A DNA stretch of 35,726 nt from Bacteroidales bacterium (GCA_017552705.1 JAFZOY010000022.1:1-35726); one strand, 5' to 3'; counted from the stretch's first letter, positions 16,977 through 26,711 are shown. Notes: generated by a model from the sequence alone, not told the origin. Made by a program: numbers and translations.

Positions 16977-17563
16977 TGGCTGACATAAAAAATTTGACAC
17001 GTGGCATTATAAAAGAGAACCCTATTTTCGTTCTCCTTTTGGGTATGTGTCCTACCCTTGGCGTAACCACCTCCGGCACAAATGGTTTGGGCATGGGCTT
17101 GGCGACAATGTTCGTTTTGGTGCTTTCAAACTGTTTTATCTCGCTATTGAAGAATGTGATTCCCGATAAAGTCAGAATTCCTGCATTTATCGTCATAATC
17201 GCATCGTTTGTAACCATTGTCCAACTTCTTATGGAAGCCTACGTACCGTTTTTGTACGAGCAATTAGGTCTGTACATTCCGTTGATTGTGGTAAACTGCA
17301 TCATTCTTGGTCGTGCCGAGGCTTTTGCTTCAAAAAACGGCTTGGTGGATTCGTTATTTGACGGCATTGGAATGGGACTTGGATTCAGTTTGGCACTCAC
17401 GCTGTTGGGCCTCGTTCGTGAACTGCTTGGCGCAGGTACGGCATTTGGATTTAACTTATTCGGTATCTTTGGCATACAAGAACCCAAAATGATGTTGGTG
17501 TTCATATTGCCTCCGGGTGCGTTTTTAGTTCTCGCCTATTTAATTTGTTTAATTAAAAAGTAA
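16976..17563 (+). CDS. rnfE: Rnf electron transport complex subunit E
   Basis: RnfE is an integral membrane subunit that forms part of the ion-conducting core with RnfA. The 195-residue protein has six hydrophobic helices. It carries the family segments [20 protein letters not shown] near the N-terminus and [23 protein letters not shown] residues (here [20 protein letters not shown]) near residue 105. It ends with a hydrophobic helix and IKK. The length is slightly short of some relatives. It is flanked by inverted AT-rich repeats. Confidence 0.95.
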   Translation: MADIKNLTRGIIKENPIFVLLLGMCPTLGVTTSGTNGLGMGLATMFVLVLSNCFISLLKNVIPDKVRIPAFIVIIASFVTIVQLLMEAYVPFLYEQLGLYIPLIVVNCIILGRAEAFASKNGLVDSLFDGIGMGLGFSLALTLLGLVRELLGAGTAFGFNLFGIFGIQEPKMMLVFILPPGAFLVLAYLICLIKK

Positions 17564-17611
17564 AAATTAATAATTAAAAATAGCTAAAACCCAATAAATC
17601 ATAAACATAAC

Positions 17612-17642
17612 TAATAATTCATAATTTTTAATTCTTAATTAC
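17612..17642 (-). repeat. AT-rich repeat, right of rnfE (inverted copy)
   Basis: Read on the minus strand, this begins TAATTAAGAATTAAAAATTA and nearly repeats the sequence at 16950-16976. It ends at the rnfA start codon. Confidence 0.5.
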
Positions 17643-17643
17643 C

Positions 17644-18240
17644 ATGACTTACCTTCTCATAATCATCTCCGCAGTAGTCGTCAACAACATAGTGTTGAGC
17701 CAATTTTTGGGAATTTGTCCGTTTTTGGGCGTTTCCAAGAAAGTAAACACCGCAATTGGAATGTCGGGAGCCGTAATGTTTGTAATGGTTCTTGCCACGT
17801 TGGTGACGTACATTTTGAATCAGTATGTTCTTATTCCGTTTGAACTGGAATATCTACAGACAATCAGTTTCATTCTCATTATTGCCTCGTTGGTACAAAT
17901 GGTTGAAATCGTCCTAAAGAAAGTGTCCCACTCCTTATACGAAGCACTTGGCGTGTTTTTACCGCTTATCACGACGAACTGTTGTGTACTCGGTGTGTCG
18001 ATTATGGCATTGGATTTACCAAGCAAGTTCAATTTTGTAGAAGCTAATTCATTGGGACTGGCTGTCGTATTCGCTTTGGCAAACTCGCTGGCATTCGGAC
18101 TTGCTTTGGTACTTTTTGCCGGCATACGCGAACAACTGGAAATAACCGAAACACCCAGAAAACTACAAGGCACCCCTATCTCGCTTATCTCGGCAGGACT
18201 TTTGGCCTTGGCGTTTATGGGATTCTCGGGGTTGGTGTAA
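17644..18240 (+). CDS. rnfA: Rnf electron transport complex subunit A
   Basis: RnfA is the membrane subunit homologous to RnfE and, with it, carries the intramembrane iron-sulfur site. The 198-residue protein has the hallmark VVVNNIVLSQFLGICPFLGVSKK-type segment at residues 11-33, with the key Cys in GICPFLG. The second copy of the motif (PLITTNCCVLGVSIMALD) follows near residue 108. Six membrane helices are visible. It is the last gene of the rnf cluster. Confidence 0.96.
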   Translation: MTYLLIIISAVVVNNIVLSQFLGICPFLGVSKKVNTAIGMSGAVMFVMVLATLVTYILNQYVLIPFELEYLQTISFILIIASLVQMVEIVLKKVSHSLYEALGVFLPLITTNCCVLGVSIMALDLPSKFNFVEANSLGLAVVFALANSLAFGLALVLFAGIREQLEITETPRKLQGTPISLISAGLLALAFMGFSGLV

Positions 18241-18244
18241 GAAC

Positions 18245-18275
18245 AATGCGTAATGTGTAATGCGCAATGCGCAAT
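18245..18275 (+). repeat. Short tandem repeat downstream of rnfA
   Basis: Units of the form AATGCGT, AATGTGT, AATGCGC and AATGCGC follow one another directly after rnfA. Their role is unknown. They resemble the short slippery intergenic repeats of Bacteroidota. Confidence 0.45.
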
Positions 18276-18323
18276 TCATAAAGTTCAATAAATATTATTG
18301 CAGTGTGCTGAAGCTACCAATTC

Positions 18324-18524
18324 TTAATCTTCTAATTCTCCGAATATTTTATTCACTTCGGCATCAACATTCTGCAATTTCTTCTTGCATAATGAGATAA
18401 GCTCGGCTGCTTTTTTTATTTCGGCTGTGAGTTCGTCAATTTTGCAATCGCCAGATTCTATTTTCTGAACAATCTTTTCCAAATCGGCCATTGCTTTGTC
18501 ATATGAGAATTCTTCTTTTTTCAT
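18324..18524 (-). CDS. xseB: Exodeoxyribonuclease VII small subunit
   Basis: The 66-residue protein matches XseB along its length: FSYDKAMADLEKIVQKIESGDCKIDELTAEIKKAAELISLCKKKL is a coiled-coil core, and the end is acidic. XseB binds XseA to form the single-strand-specific exonuclease VII, which acts in repair. It lies 24 bases after miaB on the same strand. The large subunit gene is not in the window, so the pair is split or xseA lies elsewhere. Confidence 0.9.
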   Translation of the reverse strand: MKKEEFSYDKAMADLEKIVQKIESGDCKIDELTAEIKKAAELISLCKKKLQNVDAEVNKIFGELED

Positions 18525-18548
18525 AGTAAAATGTTTTATAAAATAATT

Positions 18549-19886
18549 TTATTTCACAACCTCGCCCCGTAGCGTTGCCGAACTTGACGAAACAATTGTA
18601 ACGTTCACAAAATCACCAAGTTTCACATTGTCGGCAGGAAATACGACGGTCTTGTTTTGAGAAGTTCTTCCTCGCCATTCGCATTCGTCTTTTTTGGAAA
18701 CGCCGTCAACCAAGACTTCAAACGTCTTGCCCACATCTTCGGCATTCTTTTTTCGTGAAAGTTCATTCTGCACTGCAATAATTTCGTTCAGACGACGGAC
18801 TTTCACATCGTCGGGAACATTGTCGGGCATACGCTTGGAAGCGACCGTACCCTCACGTTCGGAGTATTTAAACATAAACGCGCTGTCGTATTCAACCTCA
18901 CGCATAAGCGAGATGGTTTCAGCCTGCTCCTCTTCGGTTTCGTCGGAAAAACCGCACATAATGTCGGTTGTGATTGACGCTTCGGGCAAAACACGGCGAA
19001 TTGCCGCAACCCTGTCCAAATACCACTCACGAGTGTAACGGCGGTTCATTCGCTGCAAAACGGTGCTGCTACCACTCTGCACGGGCAAATGAATCCACTT
19101 GGCAAGATTGTCGTATTTTGCCATCACATACAGCAAATCATCTGACAAATCCTTGGGATGCGATGTGGTGAAACGGATTCTCATTTGCGGTACGGCTATC
19201 GCCACTTGTTCAAGCAGTTGCGGAAAAGAAACCACCACCCCGTCTTTTTCGAACGAATAGGAATTCACATTTTGTCCAAGCAAGGTAACTTCCTTATAAC
19301 CATCGTTATACAACGTCTTTACTTCGTCTATGATGGAATCCACATCGCGGCTCCGTTCACGGCCACGGGTGTAAGGCACAATGCAATACGAGCAGAAATT
19401 ATTGCATCCGCGCATAATCGACACAAACGCCGAAATCTTGTTGTCGTCATAACGATAAGGATAAATGCCCGAATAGGTTTCGGTGAGCGACAACTCCGTA
19501 TCAATTGCGTGACGGCTCAATTCTGCCTTTGCAATCAATTCTGGCAGAGAACGATAGGAATCAGGACCGGCAACAATGTCAACCAAGTCCTTTTTCTCGA
19601 ACAGACGGTCTTGCAGACGTTCAGCCATACAGCCAATCACGCCAACCAGCAGTTGTGGCTTGGTTGCACGCAATTTCTTCAATTCGTTCAGACGCTGGAT
19701 TATCTTGTTCTCGGCATGTTCGCGAATGGAACACGTATTCAGCAGAATCACATCGGCTTCCTCGAGCGTTTTGGTGTATTCAAAGCCGTCCTTCCTCAAA
19801 ATTGCCGCAACAACCTCGCTATCAGCGATATTCATCTGGCAACCGTATGTTTCTATATGTAATTGTCTCATAGTCTTACCGTCCAT
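18549..19886 (-). CDS. miaB: tRNA-2-methylthio-N6-dimethylallyladenosine synthase MiaB
   Basis: MiaB is a radical-SAM enzyme that adds the methylthio group to i6A37 of tRNAs reading UNN codons. The 445-residue protein has the N-terminal cluster Cys residues (ETYGCQMN, LLNTCSIREHAENK, GVIGCMAERL), the radical-SAM motif CNNFCSYCIVPYTRGRERSR, and a C-terminal TRAM domain (VLVDGVSKKDECEWRGRTSQNKTVVF...). It starts 2 bases after the prfC stop. A start at the sixth codon (MRQLHIETYG, 19871) is also plausible. It is likely in one operon with prfC and xseB. Confidence 0.95.
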   Translation of the reverse strand: MDGKTMRQLHIETYGCQMNIADSEVVAAILRKDGFEYTKTLEEADVILLNTCSIREHAENKIIQRLNELKKLRATKPQLLVGVIGCMAERLQDRLFEKKDLVDIVAGPDSYRSLPELIAKAELSRHAIDTELSLTETYSGIYPYRYDDNKISAFVSIMRGCNNFCSYCIVPYTRGRERSRDVDSIIDEVKTLYNDGYKEVTLLGQNVNSYSFEKDGVVVSFPQLLEQVAIAVPQMRIRFTTSHPKDLSDDLLYVMAKYDNLAKWIHLPVQSGSSTVLQRMNRRYTREWYLDRVAAIRRVLPEASITTDIMCGFSDETEEEQAETISLMREVEYDSAFMFKYSEREGTVASKRMPDNVPDDVKVRRLNEIIAVQNELSRKKNAEDVGKTFEVLVDGVSKKDECEWRGRTSQNKTVVFPADNVKLGDFVNVTIVSSSSATLRGEVVK

Positions 19887-19888
19887 TA

Positions 19889-21466
19889 TTAAAACTCCGA
19901 CGTGAAATGGAATTCAATATCGGGGAAATTCTGCTGTGCCATTTCCAAAGCGTACGCACTTTCAGCAAGAAAGACATCGTAGCCACGCTTGTCAACTGCC
20001 AAACTTTGATATTTCCGTTTCTTAAAATCCTCCAATTGGGCCTTGTTCGACGAAGTGAACCAGCACGCCTTATATAACTGAATCGGTTCGTAGCGGCATT
20101 TTGCATTGTATTCGTGTTCCAAACGATATTCAATCACTTCGAACTGCAATGCGCCGACCGTACCGATGATTTTTCGGTTATTGAATTGATTTATAAACAA
20201 TTGCGCAACACCTTCGTCCATCAACTGATCGACACCTTTAGCCAATTGCTTGAATTTCATAGGATCGGCATTTTCAATATAGCGGAACATTTCCGGCGAG
20301 AAACTTGGAATGCCTGCAAAATGCAAATCCTCGCCTTCCGTCAACGTGTCGCCGATCTTGAAATTGCCCGAATCGTACAAACCAACAATATCGCCCGGAT
20401 AGGCTTCGTCAACCACCGATTTTTTCTCAGCCATAAAGGAAGTTGGGTTCGCGAACTTCAGCATTTTTTGCTGGCGTATATGCAAATAATTCTTGTTTCG
20501 TTCGAACCGTCCCGAACAAACTTTCACGAACGCAATCCTATCGCGGTGGTTCGGGTCCATGTTCGCATGGATTTTGAACACAAAGCCCGTAAATTTATCT
20601 TCATACGGCGACACCATCCGTTCGTCAGTTTTTGCATCACGTGGCGACGGCGCAATTTCCACGAACGTGTCGAGCAGTTCCTGAACGCCAAAATTATACA
20701 ACGCACTACCGAAGAATACGGGAGCCAATTCCGCACGGCGATATGCGTCAACATCGAATTCAGGATAGACAGTTTCCACCAACTCAACCTCGTCGCGGAG
20801 TTTTTGAGCGGCGCGCTCGCCTATTTCCGCATCGATTCCTGCATCGGCAATGTCGGAAAATTGAATGGCTGGTTTGATAAGTTGCTGGTTTTGTTCAAAC
20901 AAACGCAGGCTTTGCGAATACAGATTATACACGCCCTTAAAATCGTGTCCGATACCGATAGGCCATGCCAACGGGCGAACTTTTATATTCAGCAGCGACT
21001 CAATTTCGTCGAGCAGTTCAAACACATCCTTACCTTCGCGGTCGAGTTTGTTGATGAACACCATCACAGGTGTGTTGCGCATACGGCATACTTCGGCAAG
21101 TTTTTTCGTCTGTTCCTCAACACCTTTCGCCACGTCGATTACAATAATAACGCTGTCAACCGCCGTCAACGTACGGTAGGTGTCTTCGGCAAAATCCTTG
21201 TGACCTGGCGTATCGAGGATGTTGATTTTCCGTCCCTGATACTCAAATCCCATAACCGAGGTGGCAACCGAAATTCCACGTTGCTTTTCGATTTCCATGA
21301 AGTCGGACGTCGCCGTTTTCTTGATTTTATTTGATTTCACCGCACCAGCCACGTGAATTGCGCCACCAAAGAGCAGCAATTTTTCCGTCAAGGTAGTTTT
21401 ACCCGCATCAGGGTGACTGATTATCGCAAACGTCCTGCGACGTTGTATTTCCTTTTCAAAAGCCAT
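19889..21466 (-). CDS. prfC: Peptide chain release factor 3
   Basis: RF3 is the GTPase that removes RF1 and RF2 from the ribosome after termination. The 525-residue protein has the GTP-binding motifs [15 protein letters not shown] (G1), the switch region with [24 protein letters not shown] (G3) and NKLDREG (G4). These are followed by the domain II and III segments typical of RF3, which distinguish it from EF-G. A TACTTTTG promoter box lies 18 bases upstream of the start. Confidence 0.95.
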   Translation of the reverse strand: MAFEKEIQRRRTFAIISHPDAGKTTLTEKLLLFGGAIHVAGAVKSNKIKKTATSDFMEIEKQRGISVATSVMGFEYQGRKINILDTPGHKDFAEDTYRTLTAVDSVIIVIDVAKGVEEQTKKLAEVCRMRNTPVMVFINKLDREGKDVFELLDEIESLLNIKVRPLAWPIGIGHDFKGVYNLYSQSLRLFEQNQQLIKPAIQFSDIADAGIDAEIGERAAQKLRDEVELVETVYPEFDVDAYRRAELAPVFFGSALYNFGVQELLDTFVEIAPSPRDAKTDERMVSPYEDKFTGFVFKIHANMDPNHRDRIAFVKVCSGRFERNKNYLHIRQQKMLKFANPTSFMAEKKSVVDEAYPGDIVGLYDSGNFKIGDTLTEGEDLHFAGIPSFSPEMFRYIENADPMKFKQLAKGVDQLMDEGVAQLFINQFNNRKIIGTVGALQFEVIEYRLEHEYNAKCRYEPIQLYKACWFTSSNKAQLEDFKKRKYQSLAVDKRGYDVFLAESAYALEMAQQNFPDIEFHFTSEF

Positions 21467-21484
21467 CTATCAAAAATTTGTTGG

Positions 21485-21492
21485 CAAAAGTA
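21485..21492 (-). promoter_or_regulatory. Predicted promoter of prfC-miaB-xseB
   Basis: The minus strand reads TACTTTTG, an exact TAnnTTTG match. A TTG (complement of 21513-21515) lies 20 bases upstream. Confidence 0.5.
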
Positions 21493-21530
21493 ACAAAACC
21501 ACATTATAAAAACAAGCAGACAAGCCAGCG

Positions 21531-23798
21531 TCACAAGTTGTTTTTATCCATATTTTTTTTCAGCAAAAAATCGTGCAGACGCTGTTTATCGCCCACAATC
21601 CAAACAATATCACCAGCCTCGAACACCATTGTGAAATGCGGATTCATCATTGACTTGCCGTCACGTTCGATTCCAATCACCAGGCAACGGACTTCTTCCT
21701 TCAAACCTGATTTTTGGATGCTCTTTCCACACAAAACAGAATTCGGTTCAACCAAAATCGACTCCAAGGTAACATTGGATTTTGAAGCAAACGCCAATTT
21801 CTTGTTTTCGTTTTCCAAACTTTGCGCAAAAGCGGAAATTTGCTCATCGTTACCCAAAACCACCAAGATATCCTGCGGATACACTATTTCCGAGGCTTCG
21901 GGAATGTCAATTTCCAACTGTCCACGAATGATTTTCACAACCGTAAGCCCAAATTTCAGCTTTATATCCGTTTCCGACAAACGTTTTCCGATATACGAGG
22001 AATTCACAGGAATTTTCATATCGGCAAGGTGAATATTACGGTCAATCAAATGAGTATCAAAGCTTTGCTTGAGATGATTGTTTTTCTCCATTGACTCGTC
22101 GCGGCCATTCAGGTTATCAACAAACCGCCGTTCTATCCGATTGTAGCCGCGCAACACATGCCGCGACAGCCCTATCATCACAAATACGGCAATTGCCACC
22201 AATATCTCGACACGCTGCGACATACTGAACATTTTCGCCAGCACGGCACAGATAAAGAACACCGCAAGTCCCGCCTGGAAAATCACAACGCAAATCAAAC
22301 CACCTTTGTTGATGTAGTTCTGACTCCACAATTTCTGGAACAAATCCACATTTCCCTTGTTGAGCAACATTACCCGAAGAAACGGAGCCATCGCCACAAG
22401 GGCGATTCCACCGGCGATGATTTTTCCCCATTGATCGGGAACAAACTTCAACAGAATGGGTGTCAGGAAGTTAAACGAAATCACATGGATAGAAATGAGT
22501 ATCACGCTGTAGATAATATCGCGGCCCATTGTCTTTTTTATCAAAAGCCGCCAATCAGTTTCCTTGTTCAACACGCGCGTTCCCTGCGAAATCTTTTCCA
22601 ATTTTGCAAGAACATCGGACGGCACTTTTTCCTGAAGCTTGGCAAACATTGAATCAGAATATCGTATGAAATACGGTGTGGTGAAGGTCGTGACCACCGA
22701 AACCGCCACAATTATCGGATAAATCTGCGAACTAATCACATTCATCGACACCCCGACCGATGCGATGATGAACGCAAATTCGCCAATCTGGGCAAGGCTC
22801 ATACCCGACTGCACCGCTATTTTCAGGCTTTGTCCCGAAAGCACTACGCCCAAGGCGGAACAAATTGGTTTGAACAAAACCACCACCAATGTGATTATCA
22901 ATATAGTACCCCAATATTCAAACAAAATATTCGGATCGACCAACATACCAACCGAAACAAAAAATACCGCTCCGAAGAAATCCTTCAAACTCTTGATGAG
23001 ATGCTCGATTTTCTGGCCTTCCATGGTTTCCGACAAGATAGAGCCCATCATAAATGCGCCCAATGCCGCCGAAAATCCTACCTGAACGGCAAACACAACC
23101 ATTCCCAAACACAATCCCAACGATATAATCAGCAACATTTCGTCGGTCACAAGATTCTTGATTTTCTTAAAAAACGACGGCAAAACAAAAATCCCGACAA
23201 TGAACCACAGAATCATAAAAAAGCCCAGTTTGAACAGACTTTCTATCAGTTCCATGCCTGCGAACTGCTGGCTAACCGCAATAGTAGGAAGCAACACCAT
23301 CATCAAAATGGCGACAATATCCTCCACCACCAACGTTCCGAACACAATTCCCGTGAACTTCTGCCCTTTCACGTTCAAATCATCAAAGGCTTTGATTATG
23401 ATTGTGGTTGACGACATCGACAACATTCCGCCCAAGAACATACTCTCTATATTTCCCCAGCCGAACAGTTTTCCCAAAATGAAACCAATCACCAACATGG
23501 AAATAACTTCGGTAAACGCCGTGATAAACGCCGACGCGCCGACATTCATCAGTTTTTTGATACTGAATTCAAGCCCTAACGCAAACAACAGGAAAATAAC
23601 CCCGATGTCGGCCCACGTTGAAATGTTTGTCTTATCGGTTACCGACGGCAACAAATCGATATACGGACCGGCAATGATTCCGACCACGATATAGCCAAGC
23701 ACCAGCGGCTGTTTCAATTTTTTGAACAACAGCGTAACAATGCCAGCCATAACCATGATTAAGGCCAAATCATATACTAAAGCTGGCAAATGGGACAT
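21531..23798 (-). CDS. CPA2-family monovalent cation:proton antiporter
   Basis: The 755-residue protein starts with about twelve membrane helices of the KefB/CPA2 sodium-hydrogen exchanger fold (residues 1-385), including FLLFALGLEFSIKKL and the conserved GFSAALGAFMMGSILS. Four more hydrophobic helices follow at about 430-555. Two cytoplasmic RCK_C/TrkA_C-like domains end the protein (about 600-670 and 680-750, the second with ECGDIVWIVG-like AGDIVWIVGDKQRL). No Rossmann TrkA_N domain is visible. The ion is not determined by sequence; potassium or sodium export in exchange for protons is likely. The DUF2147 gene lies 28 bases upstream. Confidence 0.88.
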   Translation of the reverse strand: MSHLPALVYDLALIMVMAGIVTLLFKKLKQPLVLGYIVVGIIAGPYIDLLPSVTDKTNISTWADIGVIFLLFALGLEFSIKKLMNVGASAFITAFTEVISMLVIGFILGKLFGWGNIESMFLGGMLSMSSTTIIIKAFDDLNVKGQKFTGIVFGTLVVEDIVAILMMVLLPTIAVSQQFAGMELIESLFKLGFFMILWFIVGIFVLPSFFKKIKNLVTDEMLLIISLGLCLGMVVFAVQVGFSAALGAFMMGSILSETMEGQKIEHLIKSLKDFFGAVFFVSVGMLVDPNILFEYWGTILIITLVVVLFKPICSALGVVLSGQSLKIAVQSGMSLAQIGEFAFIIASVGVSMNVISSQIYPIIVAVSVVTTFTTPYFIRYSDSMFAKLQEKVPSDVLAKLEKISQGTRVLNKETDWRLLIKKTMGRDIIYSVILISIHVISFNFLTPILLKFVPDQWGKIIAGGIALVAMAPFLRVMLLNKGNVDLFQKLWSQNYINKGGLICVVIFQAGLAVFFICAVLAKMFSMSQRVEILVAIAVFVMIGLSRHVLRGYNRIERRFVDNLNGRDESMEKNNHLKQSFDTHLIDRNIHLADMKIPVNSSYIGKRLSETDIKLKFGLTVVKIIRGQLEIDIPEASEIVYPQDILVVLGNDEQISAFAQSLENENKKLAFASKSNVTLESILVEPNSVLCGKSIQKSGLKEEVRCLVIGIERDGKSMMNPHFTMVFEAGDIVWIVGDKQRLHDFLLKKNMDKNNL

Positions 23799-23826
23799 TG
23801 ACTCTCTCTTTTGTACAAATTCTTAA

Positions 23827-24246
23827 CTACTGGGAAACCCGTGTCCACGTTTGCGTGTCGGAAATAAAGCCCCAAGTGCCTTTTACCTTCAACTTGTCGG
23901 GGGAAACCATCCACAATTCTCCATCGATAATCAGTCCGCTGATTGGATCGAGAAGCCCGTCGTCTTTTTCCCACTTGTCGCCTTTCTTTTCCAAGCCACG
24001 GATTACCATCAACCCAACCGTCGGTTTGTTTTTGTCGTCGCCGGAACAACGGGTACACGTTTTATATTGCTCGTCGAGCACTTTGACAACCGTACCGTAC
24101 AATTTTCCATCCTGCTTGTATATCCGAACGTGCGACATCGGTTTCTGCCGTTTTGTGTCGAATGTCTCCCAAAGGCCTTCGGCACTTTGCGCCAACACTG
24201 TTCCACAAAACAGCACCGAACAAATCGTCAACAAAATAGATTTCAT
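23827..24246 (-). CDS. Exported DUF2147 protein
   Basis: The 139-residue protein has a signal peptide (MKSILLTICSVLFCGTVLAQS) and a single DUF2147 domain. It begins GLWETFDTKRQKPMSHVRIYKQDGKLYGTVVKV and continues with the Cys pair CTRC, GLMVIRGLEKKGDKWEKDDGLLDPISG and GTWGFISDTQTWTRV. The function of this domain is not established; the fold is a small beta barrel probably located in the periplasm. The gene precedes the antiporter on the same strand by 28 bases. Confidence 0.88.
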   Translation of the reverse strand: MKSILLTICSVLFCGTVLAQSAEGLWETFDTKRQKPMSHVRIYKQDGKLYGTVVKVLDEQYKTCTRCSGDDKNKPTVGLMVIRGLEKKGDKWEKDDGLLDPISGLIIDGELWMVSPDKLKVKGTWGFISDTQTWTRVSQ

Positions 24247-24272
24247 GTGTAGTATTCTGTTCTATCAATCAC

Positions 24273-24291
24273 TGTTTGCCCAGGGCAAACA
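24273..24291. promoter_or_regulatory. Perfect 9-bp palindrome upstream of the DUF2147 gene
   Basis: TGTTTGCCC and GGGCAAACA flank a single A, 27 bases before the DUF2147 start and just after the purT stop. It could be an operator or a purT terminator. No T-run follows on the minus strand, so the role is open. Confidence 0.35.
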
Positions 24292-24297
24292 AATCCA

Positions 24298-25479
24298 TTA
24301 TTTCTCCACGTGCAATTTATCGTACATAGCGCGAACTTTCGCCTTTGCTTCCTCAATTGTTTCGCCACGAGCCAAAAGAACCGCCATACGACGATGGTCG
24401 TGAACTTCAGGTTTACCAAAGATTCGCATCTGCGTATCGGGTTCAGCCAAGACTTCCTCCAAATTGCTGAACGAAACATTTTCGCTGTCGCCACGAACCA
24501 CCACAGCCTTCGAAGCCGATGGACCATGGAATGCGATATTTGGAATCGGCAAGCCAAGAATTGCACGCACATGCAACGCAAATTCCGACAAATCCTGCGA
24601 AATCATCGTCACCATACCTGTATCGTGCGGACGAGGCGAAACTTCGCTGAAAATAACATCGTCGCCCTTAATGAACATTTCCACGCCAAAAATTCCACGA
24701 CCGCCAAGAGCGTCGGTAATTTTCTTTGCTATATCCTGCGCCTTTGCCAAAGCCACATCCGACATTGGCTGCGGTTGCCACGATTCCTGATAATCGCCGT
24801 CTTTTTGCCAGTGGCCTACAGGTTTCAAGAAACTTGTGCCGTCTTTGTGGCGGACAGTCAACAAGGTGATTTCATAATCAAAATCAACAAAACCTTCAAC
24901 TATCACTTTTCCCGCACCGGCGCGTCCGCCTGCCTGCGAAATTTCCCACGATTTATCAATGTCGGCCTCAGTTTTCACCACGCTCTGTCCGTGTCCCGAC
25001 GAACTCATAATCGGTTTCACAACGCAAGGAATACCGACTTCGGAAATTGCAGCCTTGTACTCGTCGTATGTTGCCGCAAAACGATAGTTCGACGTCTTCA
25101 AGCCAAGTTCCTCGGCAGCAAGGCGACGGATTCCCTCGCGGTTCATCGTTAAAAACGTGGCACGTGCAGTCGGAATCACATTGAAACCTTCCTGTTCGAG
25201 TTCCATCAACGTTTTTGTCGCAATTGCCTCCACTTCAGGGATAATGTAGTCAGGCTTTTCTGCATAAATGATTTCACGCAATTTTTCGCCGTCGAGCATC
25301 GAAATCACATACGACTTGTGGGCGATCTGCATAGCCGGCGCATTTGCATATCTATCAACCGCAACCACCTCAATACCAAATCGTTGCAATTCAATCGCAA
25401 CTTCCTTACCTAATTCTCCCGAACCGCAAAGCAAGGCTTTCTTGCCTCCTTTTTTGAAAACTGTACCAAATGTTGTCAT
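24298..25479 (-). CDS. purT: Formate-dependent phosphoribosylglycinamide formyltransferase
   Basis: PurT makes formyl-GAR from GAR, formate and ATP in purine synthesis. The 393-residue protein (start at 25479, [20 protein letters not shown]) has the ATP-grasp layout. The N-terminal part has [26 protein letters not shown], then [13 protein letters not shown], the central [24 protein letters not shown]-binding loop, and [22 protein letters not shown] near residue 285. Upstream in-frame codons to 25596 are rejected because they do not match the family and cross the promoter box. Confidence 0.96.
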   Translation of the reverse strand: MTTFGTVFKKGGKKALLCGSGELGKEVAIELQRFGIEVVAVDRYANAPAMQIAHKSYVISMLDGEKLREIIYAEKPDYIIPEVEAIATKTLMELEQEGFNVIPTARATFLTMNREGIRRLAAEELGLKTSNYRFAATYDEYKAAISEVGIPCVVKPIMSSSGHGQSVVKTEADIDKSWEISQAGGRAGAGKVIVEGFVDFDYEITLLTVRHKDGTSFLKPVGHWQKDGDYQESWQPQPMSDVALAKAQDIAKKITDALGGRGIFGVEMFIKGDDVIFSEVSPRPHDTGMVTMISQDLSEFALHVRAILGLPIPNIAFHGPSASKAVVVRGDSENVSFSNLEEVLAEPDTQMRIFGKPEVHDHRRMAVLLARGETIEEAKAKVRAMYDKLHVEK

Positions 25480-25503
25480 AGCTAAAACTAAAAATTTAAT
25501 ATC

Positions 25504-25511
25504 CAAAAATA
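25504..25511 (-). promoter_or_regulatory. Predicted -7 box of the purT promoter
   Basis: The minus strand reads TATTTTTG, an exact TAnnTTTG match 24 bases before the purT ATG. No TTG is seen at the best spacing. Confidence 0.45.
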
Positions 25512-25654
25512 GAGATTTACCGCTCGTCTGAATCCAAAATAAATAAGAAGTTATTGACAATTTCAATAAGTTTTGCACAACCCGAAAAACACCCAAAAAT
25601 CAAAGTTTCTAACGGAAATAGACAAACTGCGCGTGTTGATTTTGAACATTTTTG

Positions 25655-25662
25655 TATATTCG
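25655..25662 (+). promoter_or_regulatory. Possible promoter of the GH5 gene
   Basis: TATATTCG matches TAnnTTTG with one difference, 20 bases before the ATG at 25683. A TTG at 25636-25638 lies 16 bases upstream. Confidence 0.3.
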
Positions 25663-25682
25663 TGAAATTTAATTTTATCAAT

Positions 25683-26705
25683 ATGACAACTTTCACTTTA
25701 GGAACAGGCATCAACGTGAGCCATTGGCTTTCGCAGTCGGAAAACCGTGGCGAAGTCCGCGCAAAACAAATCAGCAAAAAGGATTTCGACACAATAGCCG
25801 AAATGGGCTTTGAACACGTGCGTCTTCCAATCGACGAAGAACAAATGTACGACGAAGACCTCAACCGCCACGAAGATGCGTTTGAACTGCTCGAAAAAGC
25901 TATAGAATGGACGCTCGGCAACAATATGAACATAGTGGTTGACCTGCACATCACCCGTGCGCACTATTTCCTCACGGAACACGAAAACACGCTGTTCACC
26001 GACCCTGCTGCGCAACAACATATGATTGACATGTGGAAGGATTTGCAGAAATTCCTGCAGCGCTATCCTACCGACCGTCTTGCATACGAGCTTCTGAATG
26101 AGGCAATTGCACCGTCGCACGAAGCGTTGAACGACCTCGAATCACGGCTGATTGCGGCTATCCGCGAGAAAGAACCCGAACGTTTCATAGTGGTCGGCTC
26201 GAACTGGCAACAATCGGTTGTTACGATGCCGTATCTGCAAGTTCCCCAAAACGACAAGCATTTGATTATCAGCTTCCACTACTATAATCCGTTGTTCGTC
26301 ACGCACTACGGCGCATGGTGGACACCGATGAAAGACTACAAAGACAAAGTGGAATATCCGGGCGTGTTTGCTCCGCCTGCTTCGTTTTACGAAACACTCG
26401 ACAGCAAAATCGTCAACCAATTCAAAAGCGACGAAGGTCTCTGGAACAAAGACTATCTGCTCAAACAAATCCAACCGTGCATAGACAAGGCCAACGAACT
26501 TGGGGTGCAATTATATTGCGGTGAGTTTGGAGCATATCCTTATTACATCGACAAAGAACCCCGATTGAATTGGTACAAGGACATTTGCGACATTTTCAAA
26601 GAACAAGGAATCGCCAACGCACATTGGTGCTACAAAGGCGATTTTCCAATTGTGAACGATGATTTGCAACCAAATGAACTTCCAGCAATTTTGTTAGGAA
26701 AATAA
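25683..26705 (+). CDS. Glycoside hydrolase family 5 protein, probably cytoplasmic
   Basis: The 340-residue protein has a GH5 (cellulase-fold) TIM barrel: GTGINVSHWLSQ, MGFEHVRLPIDEEQMY, NIVVDLHITRAHYF, the acid/base LLNEAIAPS (Glu140) and the nucleophile LYCGEFGAYPY (Glu281), plus SFHYYNPLFVTHYGA. Both catalytic Glu residues are present. There is no signal peptide from the ATG at 25683, which is unusual for polysaccharide degradation and points to an intracellular oligosaccharide or glycoside substrate. Upstream in-frame codons to 25554 are AT-rich and not family-like. The M28 peptidase gene follows after 6 bases. The substrate cannot be told. Confidence 0.85.
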   Translation: MTTFTLGTGINVSHWLSQSENRGEVRAKQISKKDFDTIAEMGFEHVRLPIDEEQMYDEDLNRHEDAFELLEKAIEWTLGNNMNIVVDLHITRAHYFLTEHENTLFTDPAAQQHMIDMWKDLQKFLQRYPTDRLAYELLNEAIAPSHEALNDLESRLIAAIREKEPERFIVVGSNWQQSVVTMPYLQVPQNDKHLIISFHYYNPLFVTHYGAWWTPMKDYKDKVEYPGVFAPPASFYETLDSKIVNQFKSDEGLWNKDYLLKQIQPCIDKANELGVQLYCGEFGAYPYYIDKEPRLNWYKDICDIFKEQGIANAHWCYKGDFPIVNDDLQPNELPAILLGK

Positions 26706-26711
26706 CACACG

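Noticed and set aside
20114..21334. Long open frame opposite prfC
   Set aside because: It is the antisense shadow of prfC, which has all RF3 motifs. The antisense product has no recognisable domain.
25480..25596. Longer N-terminus for purT
   Set aside because: The extra 39 residues do not match PurT and would place the -7 box inside the gene.
25554..25682. Longer N-terminus for the GH5 protein
   Set aside because: The extra 43 residues look like translated intergenic DNA and the possible promoter box lies within them.
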